Assembly (NCBI RefSeq): GCF_002259605.1
Contig: NZ_MWWR01000004.1
Span: 253,962 to 317,961, forward strand
Direction of reading: 5' to 3'
DNA from: Pseudoscardovia radai
GTDB taxonomy: Bacteria > Actinomycetota > Actinomycetes > Actinomycetales > Bifidobacteriaceae
DNA length: 64,000 bases
The position numbers were made by a program, and so were the translations under genes. The notes below the pieces were generated by a model that was not told the origin of the DNA, did not search any database, and saw only the letters and a program-made list of their open reading frames with translations. Of this stretch, positions 8,562-17,312 are shown piece by piece. Within the stretch, counting starts at the first letter, position 1. The number at the start of each line of letters is the position of its first letter.

Positions 8562-8567
8562 ACTGTA
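8562..8567 (-). promoter_or_regulatory. -10 box of leaderless solute-binding protein gene
   Basis: Minus-strand TACAGT ends 7 bases before the ATG at 8554. It supports this start over the in-frame ATG 27 bases upstream. Confidence 0.55.
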
Positions 8568-8667
8568 CGTGCATGCCCCAACGCGCGTGGCTCCGATTGC
8601 GCCGTGTCTGGACCGTGGATTCGCCCCGCGCTTATAGGCGATTGCGATCATGATCCACGGCTTGCGC

Positions 8668-9444
8668 TCAGATGATTCCGGCGCTGGGGCAGGTTCCGGC
8701 GAGCGGGCAGCGGCCGCATTCGGGGTTGCGCGCGTGGCAGGTGTCGCGCCCGTGGAAGATCAGACGATGCGACAGGTCCGTCCATTCCTCGGGCGGGAAC
8801 ACGGCGCAGATCTCGCTTTCGATGGCCACGGGGTCGGGCTTGGACGAGCGCCAGTCGCGGCGCCAGCGCAGGCGCCCCGTCACGCGGATCACATGCGTGT
8901 CGACGGGGAAGCCGGGAATCCCGAAGGCGTTGCCGAGCACCACGTTCGCCGTTTTGCGCCCCACGCCAGGCAAGGTGGTGAGCTCCTCCATCGTGCGCGG
9001 AACCTCGCCGCCGAAATCGTCGAGAAGCGCGCGCGACAGGTCGATGGCGCGCCGCGCCTTCATGCGGAAGAAACCCAAAGGGTGGATGATGCGCTCCACG
9101 TCCTCCGTGCGTGCGCCCGCCAGCTGCTCGGGGCCGGGGTAGCGCGAGAACAGCTCGGGCGTGACGGTGTTGACCATGCGGTCCGTGGTCTGCGCCGACA
9201 GCATGGTGGCGACGAGCAGTTCGAACGGCGTTGAGAAATCGAGCGCGCAGCGCGGCTCCGGGTAGACTCCGCGCAGGATCTCGTATTCGTCGTGCATGCG
9301 CGCTGTGCGCTGGGCCTTGGTTTCACGATACGATGCGCCCCGTGATGTGCTCCGTGTCGCGTCCTGTGTTGCGCTTGGCGTGCGGGTGTTGCCGTGCGCA
9401 GAGGAGCTGCCGCTGCGGGCGGAGGATTCGGATGCGTTGCTCAT
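8668..9444 (-). CDS. nth: Endonuclease III (DNA glycosylase/AP lyase)
   Basis: 258 residues. It removes oxidised pyrimidines and cleaves the abasic site in base excision repair. The helix-hairpin-helix LPGVGRKTANVVLG carries the catalytic Lys, and VDTHV holds the catalytic Asp. The C-terminal Fe4S4 motif is intact as C-X6-C-X2-C-X5-C (CHARNPECGRCPLAGTC). The first ~50 residues are a Ser/Thr/Arg-rich extension beyond the normal enzyme. The ATG at 9444 overlaps the stop of the upstream glnR-like gene by 4 bases (ATGA), so the two are probably translationally coupled. Confidence 0.95.
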   Translation of the reverse strand: MSNASESSARSGSSSAHGNTRTPSATQDATRSTSRGASYRETKAQRTARMHDEYEILRGVYPEPRCALDFSTPFELLVATMLSAQTTDRMVNTVTPELFSRYPGPEQLAGARTEDVERIIHPLGFFRMKARRAIDLSRALLDDFGGEVPRTMEELTTLPGVGRKTANVVLGNAFGIPGFPVDTHVIRVTGRLRWRRDWRSSKPDPVAIESEICAVFPPEEWTDLSHRLIFHGRDTCHARNPECGRCPLAGTCPSAGII

Positions 9445-10202
9445 GCGGCGGATTCGGCCGGATCGTCGGACTGGTCGAGGCCCATCTCGTCCGCGTGGTC
9501 CTGCGGCGGATCGAAGCGGTAGCCCACGTTGCGCACCGTGCCGATGAGATGCTCGTACTCGCCGCCCAGCTTCGCGCGCAGACGACGGATATGCACGTCC
9601 ACCGTGCGCGTGCCGCCGTAGTAGTCGTAGCCCCACACCTCCTGCAGCAGCTGCGCGCGCGTGAACACGCGCCCCGGATGCAGCACGAGGTATTTGAGCA
9701 GCTCGAACTCCTTGTACGCCAGGTCGATGGGCTTGCCGCGCAGGCTCGCGGTGTAGCCGTTGGTGTCCACCACCAGCTCGCCGCAACGGATGACGCCCTC
9801 CTGCGTGTCGAACGACGAACCGCTGCCCGACACGCCGCCCTGCGCCGGCATCGGGCGCCCGCGCTCGGCAATCAGACGCAGACGCGCCTCTATCTCGGCC
9901 GGGCTTGCCGAATCGATCACGATGTCGGCGATTCCCCATTGCGCGTTGACCACCGTGAAGCCGCCTTCGGTCAGGATGAGGATGATCGGGGTGGACAGCC
10001 CGGAGGCGTGGATGAGCCTGCACAGGGTGCGCGCGCTGGCGAGGTCGTCGCGCGCGTCGATGAACAGAATCGTGGATTCAGGCATGCGGACCAGCGAGGC
10101 GGCGTCCAGAGGAAGCACGCGGACGCGGTGAGAGAGCAATGCCAGGGACGGCAGGACCGACGCGGGGTCCTCTGCGTTCGTCATCAAGGTCAGGTCTGTC
10201 AC
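9441..10202 (-). CDS. glnR: GlnR-type OmpR-family transcriptional regulator
   Basis: 253 residues. The N-terminal receiver-like domain resembles actinobacterial GlnR: LTLMTNAEDPASVLPSLALL, ILFIDARDDLASARTLCRL, ILTEGGFTVVNAQWGIADIV and EIEARLRL. The C-terminal winged helix (DLAYKEFELLKYLVLHP, GTRTVDVHIRRLRAKLG, TVRNVGYRF) binds DNA. GlnR controls nitrogen assimilation genes in actinobacteria and acts without a partner kinase; none is adjacent here. I chose the GTG at 10202 because AAAGG lies 7 bases before it and the N-terminus then aligns with GlnR. An ATG 15 bases upstream has no binding site. Confidence 0.82.
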   Translation of the reverse strand: MTDLTLMTNAEDPASVLPSLALLSHRVRVLPLDAASLVRMPESTILFIDARDDLASARTLCRLIHASGLSTPIILILTEGGFTVVNAQWGIADIVIDSASPAEIEARLRLIAERGRPMPAQGGVSGSGSSFDTQEGVIRCGELVVDTNGYTASLRGKPIDLAYKEFELLKYLVLHPGRVFTRAQLLQEVWGYDYYGGTRTVDVHIRRLRAKLGGEYEHLIGTVRNVGYRFDPPQDHADEMGLDQSDDPAESAA

Positions 10203-10650
10203 GGCTGTGCCTTTCATGCATGCTGTTGTGGTATGAGCCAGCAGTGGTGTGTGGTTACATTGTTGCGCGTTCGGCGCGTCTGTGATGCGGTTATGTCACA
10301 AGGTTTCGGTCGGTTATCAGTTTAATCACGCCCAGATTTCGGGTTATGGTGCGCAAATTAACCTGATGTTTACGCACGGGGCCGCATCGTGGAACAGGAA
10401 TGCCCTATGACGCCGGCATGCCGTGCCCCCGGTCCGGACCCGCGTGGCCCCGATCCGGATTCCGGTCCGGACCCGATGCGATCCCCTCGCACCCCGCCTC
10501 CGCCGCCGTTCCGCCCGCCTCTGCCGCGCGCGGTGCGCGCCGCATGCGACGGCCAGGCCCGACCGCGCGTAAGCTTGGTGGAAGCGCCGTGGTGTGCGCC
10601 CATGATAGGCCGCACTCCGGGGTGGCGCGTCGATATGTCAGGAGGATGAG
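10203..10650. other. Intergenic region between divergent glnR-like gene and membrane protein gene
   Basis: The part next to glnR (about 10290-10375) is clearly lower in GC than its surroundings and probably holds the divergent promoters, but I cannot assign convincing -35/-10 pairs. The GC-rich part has two copies of CCGGTCCGGACC (10429 and 10462), containing the palindrome GGTCCGGACC. Open frames here have no binding site or recognisable protein. Confidence 0.5.
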
Positions 10651-11541
10651 ATGGTCGAGCACACCGAGAAGCCCGACACCGAGAAGCCCGGCGGGGCCCC
10701 CGAACGCACCGGATCCGCATCGGATGCATCATCGGGTGCATCGTCGGCCACCCGGCACCGCAGGCGGACCACGCACACGCCGGACGCCGCCGCGCATGCC
10801 GCCACCGCGGCGCCCGCCGCGCCAGGGCCGCAGACCGCGGGCCTGGGCAAAGGCATGACCATGCGCGTCCTGCTCGTGCAGCTCGTCGGATACCTGTGCA
10901 TGGCCGCCATGTGGTTCGCGCCGGGCGTTTGCACCGCCTACCTCTCGCCGTCCCCGTGGACCGCGCTCGAGGCCTTCGTCATGCTCCTCCTGTTCACCTT
11001 CACCTACCCCTTCCCGTTGCGCACCCCGTCGACCGTCGCCGCGCGTGTGGCCGCCATCGCGATGGGCGTGGGCGGCGTGGCCTTCAGCTTCCTCGACCCC
11101 CTGGGCGTGCACTGGCTTAGGTGGGTGGCCGCGCTCGCGGCTGCGCTGGTGGTCGGCGCCTTCCTGTACGAGCTGCTGCGTTCCTCGCGCACGCGCATGA
11201 TTTACTCGCTGTCCACCACCGTCATGTCAGGGCTCGTGGGACTGTGCGGCATGGGATGGTGCCTTCTGCCGCAGATGCATCTGTGGCGCATCTGCCTGCA
11301 GCGCAACCCCCTGCGTGCGTGGTGCGTGGTGGCGGGGCTTGTGGCGGCGTTCGTCATGCTCGGCTGGGCCAGCGTGATCTGGTCGCGCCGCATCTCGATA
11401 ACCGATTACGTGCGCGTGGCCGTCGAGCCGGGGCGAGTCATCCCCGGTCTGCGCCGCGTGTGGCTGTGCTGGGGCCTGATTCCCGTGCTTGTGTTCGGCG
11501 CCGCCGTCGCCGTCGCCGCCTGGTTCGTCGTCACCGCCTGA
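10651..11541 (+). CDS. Multi-spanning membrane protein of unknown function
   Basis: 296 residues. The first ~65 residues are hydrophilic (Thr/Ala/Glu-rich). About seven hydrophobic segments follow, including LLVQLVGYLCMAAMWFAPGV, FVMLLLFTFTYPF, WVAALAAALVVGAFLYELL, VVAGLVAAFVMLGWASVIW and a C-terminal LIPVLVFGAAVAVAAWFVV. I recognise no family. A strong AGGAGG lies 6 bases before the ATG. The gene is monocistronic, ending at a terminator shared with ppa. Confidence 0.7.
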   Translation: MVEHTEKPDTEKPGGAPERTGSASDASSGASSATRHRRRTTHTPDAAAHAATAAPAAPGPQTAGLGKGMTMRVLLVQLVGYLCMAAMWFAPGVCTAYLSPSPWTALEAFVMLLLFTFTYPFPLRTPSTVAARVAAIAMGVGGVAFSFLDPLGVHWLRWVAALAAALVVGAFLYELLRSSRTRMIYSLSTTVMSGLVGLCGMGWCLLPQMHLWRICLQRNPLRAWCVVAGLVAAFVMLGWASVIWSRRISITDYVRVAVEPGRVIPGLRRVWLCWGLIPVLVFGAAVAVAAWFVVTA

Positions 11542-11610
11542 TTGAGTCGCCGCCTGATCGCGTCGCCGGGGCACTCGTCACCGGAGGCGCTGGAAAGATT
11601 GGAAATAAGA

Positions 11611-11645
11611 AAGCCGCACCGTGTTCGGGGTGCGGCTTTTCGTTA
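11611..11645. terminator. Bidirectional terminator between membrane protein gene and ppa
   Basis: A 10-bp perfect stem, AAGCCGCACC/GGTGCGGCTT with loop GTGTTCGG, is followed by TTCGTT on the plus strand and by TTATTTCC on the minus strand, between convergent genes. Confidence 0.85.
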
Positions 11646-11681
11646 CGCTGCGCTGGGTTGCGCTATGCAGCGGCGCGGAGC

Positions 11682-12176
11682 TTACTTCTCGGAATCGGCG
11701 AGGCGCTTGCGGGCGGCGACGATCTCCTCCTCGGCCTTCGCGGCGTTGGTCCAGTAGGAGCCCGGCTTGACTTCCTTGCCCGGCTCGAGGGCCTTGTACT
11801 GCGAGAAGAAGTGGTCGATCTCCTTCTTGTGGAACTCGGAGACATCGTCGATGTCCTTGATGTCATCGAAACGCACGTCGGCGGGCACGCACAGCACCTT
11901 GTCGTCGCCGCCGGCCTCGTCAACCATGTGGTACAGGCCCACGGCGCGGCACTCGATGACGCAGCCCGGGAACACCGAGTTCGGGATCATGACGAGCGCG
12001 TCCAGCGGATCGCCGTCCTCGCCCAGCGTGCCATCGATGTAGCCGTAGTCATCCGGGTACTGCATGGAGGTGAACAGCGTGCGGTCCAGACGGATGCGGC
12101 CGGTCTCGTGGTCGACTTCGTACTTGTTGTGCGAGCCGCGCGGAATTTCAACGACGACGTCGAAGGTTTCTGCCAT
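11682..12176 (-). CDS. ppa: Inorganic pyrophosphatase, family I
   Basis: 164 residues, usual for a bacterial soluble pyrophosphatase. It hydrolyses PPi and drives biosynthetic reactions. Signatures: [25 protein letters not shown], and [10 protein letters not shown], which carries the metal-binding aspartates; [18 protein letters not shown] follows. AAGGAG lies just before the ATG at 12176. A GTATC-N3-GATAC repeat (12218-12230) overlaps a possible minus-strand -10 box (TATCCT). Confidence 0.96.
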   Translation of the reverse strand: MAETFDVVVEIPRGSHNKYEVDHETGRIRLDRTLFTSMQYPDDYGYIDGTLGEDGDPLDALVMIPNSVFPGCVIECRAVGLYHMVDEAGGDDKVLCVPADVRFDDIKDIDDVSEFHKKEIDHFFSQYKALEPGKEVKPGSYWTNAAKAEEEIVAARKRLADSEK

Positions 12177-12455
12177 GGTTATCTCCTTGTTGCTTCCCGG
12201 GACCACCCCGGGTGTCCGTATCAAGGATACGCGCGGTCCCGGTCTTTGTGATGCCTTCGTGACGGACCACGTGTTGCCCTGCTTGTTTTGGTACGATGAT
12301 GCGGGTTTGACGCGGAGTGCCGCGCGGCGGTGCGCAAGGCGCCGCATACGATTGAGAAAGACGATGGAACTGGACGATTCGGCCGGTCGAATCCGACGGT
12401 CGCCCGGATGATGCAGGGTCCTGGTGCCAACAGGCGGGACGGACGAAAGGTACGT

Positions 12456-13535
12456 ATGAGCGCGAGAAAAGGATCGGGTCACGACGCCGGCAGGCGCCAT
12501 TCGGGAGCGTCGTCGCAGCCGCCGCGTCCTCCGAAAAGGCGCGGTCAGGTGCCGCCGCCTCCGCCGGCGCGGAATCACACAGCCGACCGCCGCCATGATG
12601 CGCAGGGCCGCGGCCATGATGCGCAGGACTCCCGTCATAACGATGCCCGTCGCAACGATGTACGCCGTGATATCCCGGCGTCGCGTGCTGCGCAGAACGA
12701 CCGCGCCCGTCGTCGCGCCGACCAGGCCGGCCAGTCGGGCCAGGGCGACCGCGGGGATGCCGGGAATCGCGGGGATGCGAAGAAAGGCACGCGCCACGCG
12801 TCCCGCGAGGACCGCGCGCGCAGCATCGCGCGCACCCGCCGCCTCACCGTTTTCGGCATGCTTGCCGTCGGAATCGTGGTTCTGAGCCTGCTTGTGGCGC
12901 TGTCGGTGGCGCAGACCAACCGTGCCGTGCTGCGACACGCCTCGTATGGCGCCGAGCAGGCCGTGGCCGACACCATGCCCGCGGAATCAGGTGCCGCCGA
13001 CGCTAGTTCCGCCGATGCCAGCGCCAGCTCCACGGATGCCAGCGCCAGCGCCGATGCGACACCCACCGACGCCCCATCGTCCGACGACTCCGCCACCACC
13101 GCGCAGGCCATCGACTGGCAGGGCGCCTCGGGCGGCGCGTACCCGGATATGTCGCAGTACGACTCCGACAACCTTTCCGTGCAGGTCTCCCTCGCCGAGC
13201 AGCGCGTGTATATCAAGAACGGCGACGACACCATCTACACCATGATCTGCTCGTCCGGCATGGACGGCACGACTCCCACCGGCACGTATTACATCCAGAG
13301 CCGCGGCGAATCGTTCTACAACCCCAACGAGCAGATGGGCGCGAACTACTGGGTCAGCTTCTACGGCGACTACCTGTTCCACACCGTGCCCACCGATATC
13401 AACGGCGAGTACATCGTGTCGGAGGCCGAGAAGCTCGGGGAGCCCGCCTCGCACGGCTGCCTGCGCCTGACGGTGTCGGACGCACAGTGGTTCTACGCGA
13501 ATATCCCCGACGGCACGCGCGTCGACATCGCGTAG
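12456..13535 (+). CDS. L,D-transpeptidase (YkuD domain)
   Basis: 359 residues. A basic, low-complexity cytoplasmic head (Arg/Asp/Asn-rich, 1-125) is followed by a transmembrane helix ([21 protein letters not shown], ~131-151), a Ser/Ala/Asp-rich linker, and a C-terminal YkuD domain. The catalytic signature S332-H-G-C335-L-R is intact, preceded by a conserved His (YLFHTV). Family members make 3-3 cross-links in peptidoglycan or attach proteins to it. The start is the ATG after GAAAGG; an upstream in-frame start lacks a binding site. The 3' end carries a small tandem duplication. Confidence 0.9.
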   Translation: MSARKGSGHDAGRRHSGASSQPPRPPKRRGQVPPPPPARNHTADRRHDAQGRGHDAQDSRHNDARRNDVRRDIPASRAAQNDRARRRADQAGQSGQGDRGDAGNRGDAKKGTRHASREDRARSIARTRRLTVFGMLAVGIVVLSLLVALSVAQTNRAVLRHASYGAEQAVADTMPAESGAADASSADASASSTDASASADATPTDAPSSDDSATTAQAIDWQGASGGAYPDMSQYDSDNLSVQVSLAEQRVYIKNGDDTIYTMICSSGMDGTTPTGTYYIQSRGESFYNPNEQMGANYWVSFYGDYLFHTVPTDINGEYIVSEAEKLGEPASHGCLRLTVSDAQWFYANIPDGTRVDIA

Positions 13536-13558
13536 CTTGATCGACATCGCGTAGCTTG
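13522..13558. repeat. 19-bp tandem duplication across the L,D-transpeptidase stop codon
   Basis: TCGACATCGCGTAGCTTG occurs at 13522-13539 and again at 13541-13558. The TAG stop lies inside the first copy, so a second in-register stop follows it. Confidence 0.8.
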
Positions 13559-13615
13559 GCAAGGGGCGGGGAGCCTGGCCTCAGCGGGGCGTGGCGCTTC
13601 GGCGCGGGTCATGCC

Positions 13616-14560
13616 TCAGCGCGGCGTGAACGGAAGCTTCACGAGGATCTGATCGTTGCGCGAGGCGGCGGAGATCAGCCTCGTCACCGCAATCGTCGCC
13701 AGCTCGCGCGTGATCGGAGACATCTCCCAATCGTGGCGCGTCACCAGCGCGAAGGTGTCGAAAATCGGATGGTCGAACGGCGTGATATGCACGTTCGTCG
13801 GGAAATTCGACGCCTCCGCCACCGCGCGCGGCACCATCGTCTCGCCCAGGCCACTGGCCACGAGCTGCACCGCCGAATCCACCGACTCCACCTCGATCTG
13901 CGGCTCGAGCGTCACGCCGCGCAGCTGCGCACGCTGCGCCAGCTGACGGCGCGAGGGATCGTTCCAGCCGTGATGCGCATCGTAGAGAATCAGCGGCTCG
14001 TCGGGGATCCGCTCCACGCTCATCGGGCGCTCGCAGCGCTCCGCGCGGCTGCTCGCCCACACGATCTCCTGCTGCATGAGCAGCGTGGAGTCGAGGTCAT
14101 TGACGGGAACCGGCAGGCACAGGAGCCCCGCCTCGAGCTCGCCGGAGCGCACGGCGTCCGCCACCTCGAAGGAGTTCTGACCGACGAGGCGCAGGCGCAC
14201 ATTCGGGTGGCTGCGTCCGAAATCCGACGCGAGGTCGGACAGGCCGTAGTAACTCGCGTTGCGCAGGATTCCGAACGACACCGTGCCGCTTTCACCTGTG
14301 ACGAGCGCGCGCAGGGCCGCGTCCGCGCCGAGCTCGCCGTCGAGCATGCGCTTGGCCCAGGGGATGAGGGTGCGGCCGGCGGTGGTGGGTACGAGGCGGC
14401 GGCCGGCGCGCACGAACAGCGTGATGCCGTATTCGGTTTCAATGCGCCGCACCTGCTCGGAGACGGTCGGCTGCGTCATGCCCAGATACGATGCCGCCGA
14501 CGTGAACGATCCGAGGGTGGCGGCGTAGTAGAAGGCCTGGATCTGGGTGAGGGTCATCAT
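13616..14560 (-). CDS. LysR-family transcriptional regulator
   Basis: 314 residues. The N-terminal winged helix (about 1-60) contains QIQAFYYAATLGSFTSAAS, TQPTVSEQVRRIE, LFVRAGRR and PTTAGR. The rest is a periplasmic-binding-type effector domain (SFGILR...DLASDFGRSHPNVRLRL). It is divergent from aspA across a 395-bp gap with a T-N11-A site, so the natural inference is control of aspA. The effector cannot be read from sequence. Two adjacent ATGs (14560 and 14557) are possible, with AAAGGA about 14 bases upstream. Confidence 0.85.
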   Translation of the reverse strand: MMTLTQIQAFYYAATLGSFTSAASYLGMTQPTVSEQVRRIETEYGITLFVRAGRRLVPTTAGRTLIPWAKRMLDGELGADAALRALVTGESGTVSFGILRNASYYGLSDLASDFGRSHPNVRLRLVGQNSFEVADAVRSGELEAGLLCLPVPVNDLDSTLLMQQEIVWASSRAERCERPMSVERIPDEPLILYDAHHGWNDPSRRQLAQRAQLRGVTLEPQIEVESVDSAVQLVASGLGETMVPRAVAEASNFPTNVHITPFDHPIFDTFALVTRHDWEMSPITRELATIAVTRLISAASRNDQILVKLPFTPR

Positions 14561-14815
14561 GGGGCGGGCGGGTGTCCTTTCGGGGTGGGGTGGGGTGGGG
14601 GTGGGCGTGCGGGGTGTTTCGGTTGTGTTACGGTTTCCTGCGTCGGCCGGGCCTTGCGAGGGGTATGCGCCGGCGCGGATCGGATGCCCGGCGCGGGGAG
14701 TGCAGACGATTGCGCGGCGCGTGCGCAGCCGCGCGGATGCTGGGTTCCGGCGGCTCGTCGGGAATCTCGGCCGGCGCTCCGGTGAGGCGGCGAGGGAATC
14801 GTGGATACTCAAAGT

Positions 14816-14830
14816 ATAGGTTTTGCCTAT
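14816..14830. promoter_or_regulatory. Candidate LysR-type operator
   Basis: ATAGG-N5-CCTAT is a 15-bp inverted repeat with T-N11-A spacing, the usual core of LysR regulator sites. It lies between the divergent LysR gene and aspA, 23 bp before the putative aspA -35 box. Confidence 0.5.
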
Positions 14831-14853
14831 GGCAAATCAAGGAACTAGGGGTC

Positions 14854-14882
14854 TTGTAGATGGTTTTGCGCGATCCTATTCT
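14854..14882 (+). promoter_or_regulatory. Candidate aspA promoter
   Basis: TTGTAG and TATTCT are separated by 17 bp. The predicted start would give a leader of about 65 bases ending in AAGGA before the aspA ATG. Confidence 0.45.
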
Positions 14883-14955
14883 CGCTTCACGTGAGGTTCA
14901 CCACACGGCAACCTCGATATCCGCAGCCCCATCGGCGTATACATAAGGACAAGCC

Positions 14956-16491
14956 ATGACCCACCAGATCGCAACCCAGAACACAGACATCGACGTGGCG
15001 GACAAGCCGCTGGACGCCGCCTCGGCCGCCTCGGCCAAGCCGGCCTCCGGCGCGGAGGCCACCGGAACCGCCGCTTCCGGAACCGCCGCCGTGCGCATCG
15101 AGCACGACTCCCTCGGCGCCAAGCAGGTTCCCGCCGACGTCTACTGGGGTGTGCACACGCAGCGCGCGATCGAGAACTTCGCCGTCAGCGGCATTCCGGT
15201 GAGCAGCCACCCCGAGCTCATCCGCGCGTATGCGCTGATCAAGCAGGCCTGCGCCCGCGCCAACGCCGAGCTCGGCGGCATCACGGCCGAACAGCTCGAG
15301 CTCATCGACCAGGCGTGCAGCGAGATGTACGCCGGCGACTTCGACGACCAGTTCCCCGTCGACGTGCTCCAGGGCGGCGCCGGTACGAGCACCAACATGA
15401 ACGTGAACGAGGTCATCGCCAATCGTGCCCTCGAAATCGGAGGTTACCAGCGCGGCACCTACACGCCCGTGCATCCGAACGACACCGTGAACAAGTCGCA
15501 GTCCACCAACGACACGTACCCGGCCGCCTGCCGCCTCGCGCTCGTGTTCGCGCTGCGCCCGGTCATCCGCTCCGCCCGCGCGCTCGCCCTGTCGTTCCAG
15601 AGGCTCGCGCGCCGCTCGAGCACGATGGTCAAGCTCGGCCGCACGCAGCTGCAGGACGCCGTGCCGATGACCTTCGGGCAGGAATTCGGTGCTTTCGGCA
15701 CCGTTCTTGACGATGACGTGGCCAAGCTTGCGTCCCAGATCGACTCGCTGTGCGTGCTCAACCTCGGCGGCACCGCCATCGGCACCGGCATCTGCGCCGA
15801 CGCGCGCTTCCGCTCGCTCGTCGTCTCCAAGCTCAGCTACGTGTCGGGCCTGACCATCCGCGAGGCCAACGATCCGATCGCCGCCACGAGCGACATGGGC
15901 GACTTCGTCGATCTTTCCTCGCAGCTCAAGCGCCTCGCCGTGCACCTGGGCAAGATCGCCAACGACATCCGCCTGCTCGCCAGCGGCCCGCAGGCCGGAC
16001 TCGCCGAGATTCACATCCCTGCGCGCCAGGCCGGCTCCTCGATCATGCCGGGCAAGGTGAACCCGGTGATCCCCGAATGCGTGAACCAGAGCGTGTTCAC
16101 GATCTTCGGCATGGACGCCACCGTGACCGCCGCCGCCGAAGGCGGGCAGCTGCAGCTCAACGCGTTCGAACCCGTCACCGTGCACATGCTCCTGACCGGC
16201 ATGGGCGTGCTGGCCCACGCGATGGACACGCTGCGCGTCAACTGCGTGGACGGCATCAAGCCCAACGAGCGCCTGGGGCGTGAGCGCGCCGAGCGGTCCG
16301 CGTCGATCGCCACCTCGCTTAACGGCTACCTCGGCTACGAGGGCGCCTGCCATCTGGCCAAGCGCGCGCTGCGCGAGGGGCGCACGGTCAAGGACGTGGC
16401 GCTCGAGGAGGGCAATGTGCGCGCCGAGGTACTCGACGATGTGCTCGATCCGATGAACCTGACCCGCGCCCACATCGGCGGCGGCCGGTGA
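14956..16491 (+). CDS. aspA: Aspartate ammonia-lyase
   Basis: 511 residues, with an Ala/Ser/Thr-rich extension of ~45 residues before the fumarase/aspartase fold. It deaminates aspartate to fumarate and ammonia. DSLGAKQVPADVYWGVHTQRA begins the conserved part; GAGTSTNMNVNEV, the HPNDTVNKSQSTND block and the catalytic loop GSSIMPGKVNP (360-370) follow. VIPECVNQ after the loop is aspartase-like; FumC usually has TQCEA there. This makes aspartase more likely than fumarase. AAGGA precedes the ATG. The divergent LysR gene probably controls it. Confidence 0.85.
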   Translation: MTHQIATQNTDIDVADKPLDAASAASAKPASGAEATGTAASGTAAVRIEHDSLGAKQVPADVYWGVHTQRAIENFAVSGIPVSSHPELIRAYALIKQACARANAELGGITAEQLELIDQACSEMYAGDFDDQFPVDVLQGGAGTSTNMNVNEVIANRALEIGGYQRGTYTPVHPNDTVNKSQSTNDTYPAACRLALVFALRPVIRSARALALSFQRLARRSSTMVKLGRTQLQDAVPMTFGQEFGAFGTVLDDDVAKLASQIDSLCVLNLGGTAIGTGICADARFRSLVVSKLSYVSGLTIREANDPIAATSDMGDFVDLSSQLKRLAVHLGKIANDIRLLASGPQAGLAEIHIPARQAGSSIMPGKVNPVIPECVNQSVFTIFGMDATVTAAAEGGQLQLNAFEPVTVHMLLTGMGVLAHAMDTLRVNCVDGIKPNERLGRERAERSASIATSLNGYLGYEGACHLAKRALREGRTVKDVALEEGNVRAEVLDDVLDPMNLTRAHIGGGR

Positions 16492-16557
16492 GCGACGCGC
16501 GGGGCGCGGGTGCGTGCCTGCGCGCGCGGGGCGCGGCGGGGCACGCGCCTTCTCCGT

Positions 16558-16639
16558 AACACTGTGATGGGTTGCGGACGGAAAACACGATTTTCCGGCT
16601 CGAAAACGTCCGATTATGTCCGTAAGCCGTCACATTGTT
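16558..16639. repeat. Family B 82-bp palindromic element, copy 2, plus a solitary half
   Basis: Begins AACACTGTGATGGGTTGCGGAC and ends GTCCGTAAGCCGTCACATTGTT; length 82 bp. A single left half (AACACTGTGATGGGTTGCGGACA) follows at 16651, just before a Family A array. Confidence 0.85.
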
Positions 16640-16692
16640 CCGGACATGGGAACACTGTGATGGGTTGCGGACACGAAGTCGGGTCGGTTCCG

Positions 16693-17247
16693 CCAACAGT
16701 GTCCTTGGATGGTTCCTCTAGTGCCAGTGAGGGTCACTGTTGGCGCGGGAATCGTTGGGAATGCTGGTCTTTTTCTGGAACGGTGCCTCTCGTTGGCGGC
16801 TCCCGTGCCGGTGAGAGGCACTGTTGGGGTGGGTGTTGTTGGGAATGCTGGTCTTTTTCTGGAAGGGTGCCTCTCGCTGGCGACTTCCGTGCCGGTGAGA
16901 CCGACTGTTGGCGGGGGAATCGTTGGGAATGCTGGTCTTTTTCTGGAACGGTGCCTCTCGTTGGCGGCTCCCGTGCCAGTGAGAGCGACTGTTGGGGTGG
17001 GGGTGGCGTGTTTGCAACGATGGGTTCGTCAACGGTGCCTCTCATTGGTTCCTTCCGTGCCAGTGAGACCGACTGTTGGCGGTGGAATCGTTGGGAATGC
17101 TGGTCTTTTTCCGTAACGGTGCCTCTCGTTGGCGGCTCCCGTGCCAGTGAGAGGCACTGTTGGCGGTGGAATCGTTGGGAATGCTGGGCTTTTTCCGGAA
17201 GGGTGGCCTTGGCTGGCGGCTGCAGTGCCAGCCAAGGCCACCGTTGG
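16693..17247. repeat. Family A palindrome array, 84-bp period, 7 units
   Basis: Palindrome arms start at 16695, 16779, 16863, 16947, 17031, 17115 and 17199, an exact 84-bp register over seven units. Typical arms are AACGGTGCCTCTCGTTGGC and GCCAGTGAGAGGCACTGTTGG; most of the 35-bp spacers resemble AATCGTTGGGAATGCTGGTC. The last unit has quite different arms (GGTGGCCTTGGCTGGC and GCCAGCCAAGGCCACC) that still pair perfectly. It lies between aspA and the initiator tRNA and contains no gene. Confidence 0.92.
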
Positions 17248-17281
17248 TCGTGTCGGCCGGCATTGGCGTGCGAAAACGAAA

Positions 17282-17309
17282 AGGTCGTTGCCCGTTTGGG
17301 CAACGACCT
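17282..17309 (-). terminator. Terminator of the initiator tRNA gene
   Basis: A 12-bp perfect stem (AGGTCGTTGCCC and its complement, 4-base loop) lies just downstream of the tRNA on the minus strand, followed there by TTTTCGTTTTC. Confidence 0.88.
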
Positions 17310-17312
17310 GAT

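Noticed and set aside
10290..10375. GlnR box for autoregulation of the glnR-like gene
   Set aside because: GAAAC, GTGAC and ATAAC words occur on the minus strand, but their spacing does not fit the 11-bp repeat of GlnR sites.
10389..10649. Small proline-rich protein upstream of the membrane protein gene
   Set aside because: The open frame consists of Pro/Arg codons expected from GC-rich DNA, has no ribosome-binding site and resembles nothing known.
14956..16491. Fumarate hydratase class II (fumC)
   Set aside because: The fold is shared, but VIPECVNQ after GSSIMPGKVNP and the N-terminal DSLGAKQVPADVYWGVHT pattern favour aspartase. Fumarase is not fully excluded without an alignment.
16693..17247. 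CRISPR array
   Set aside because: The repeats are regular, but the repeat unit is a long imperfect palindrome, the spacers are similar to one another rather than unique, and no cas gene is present.
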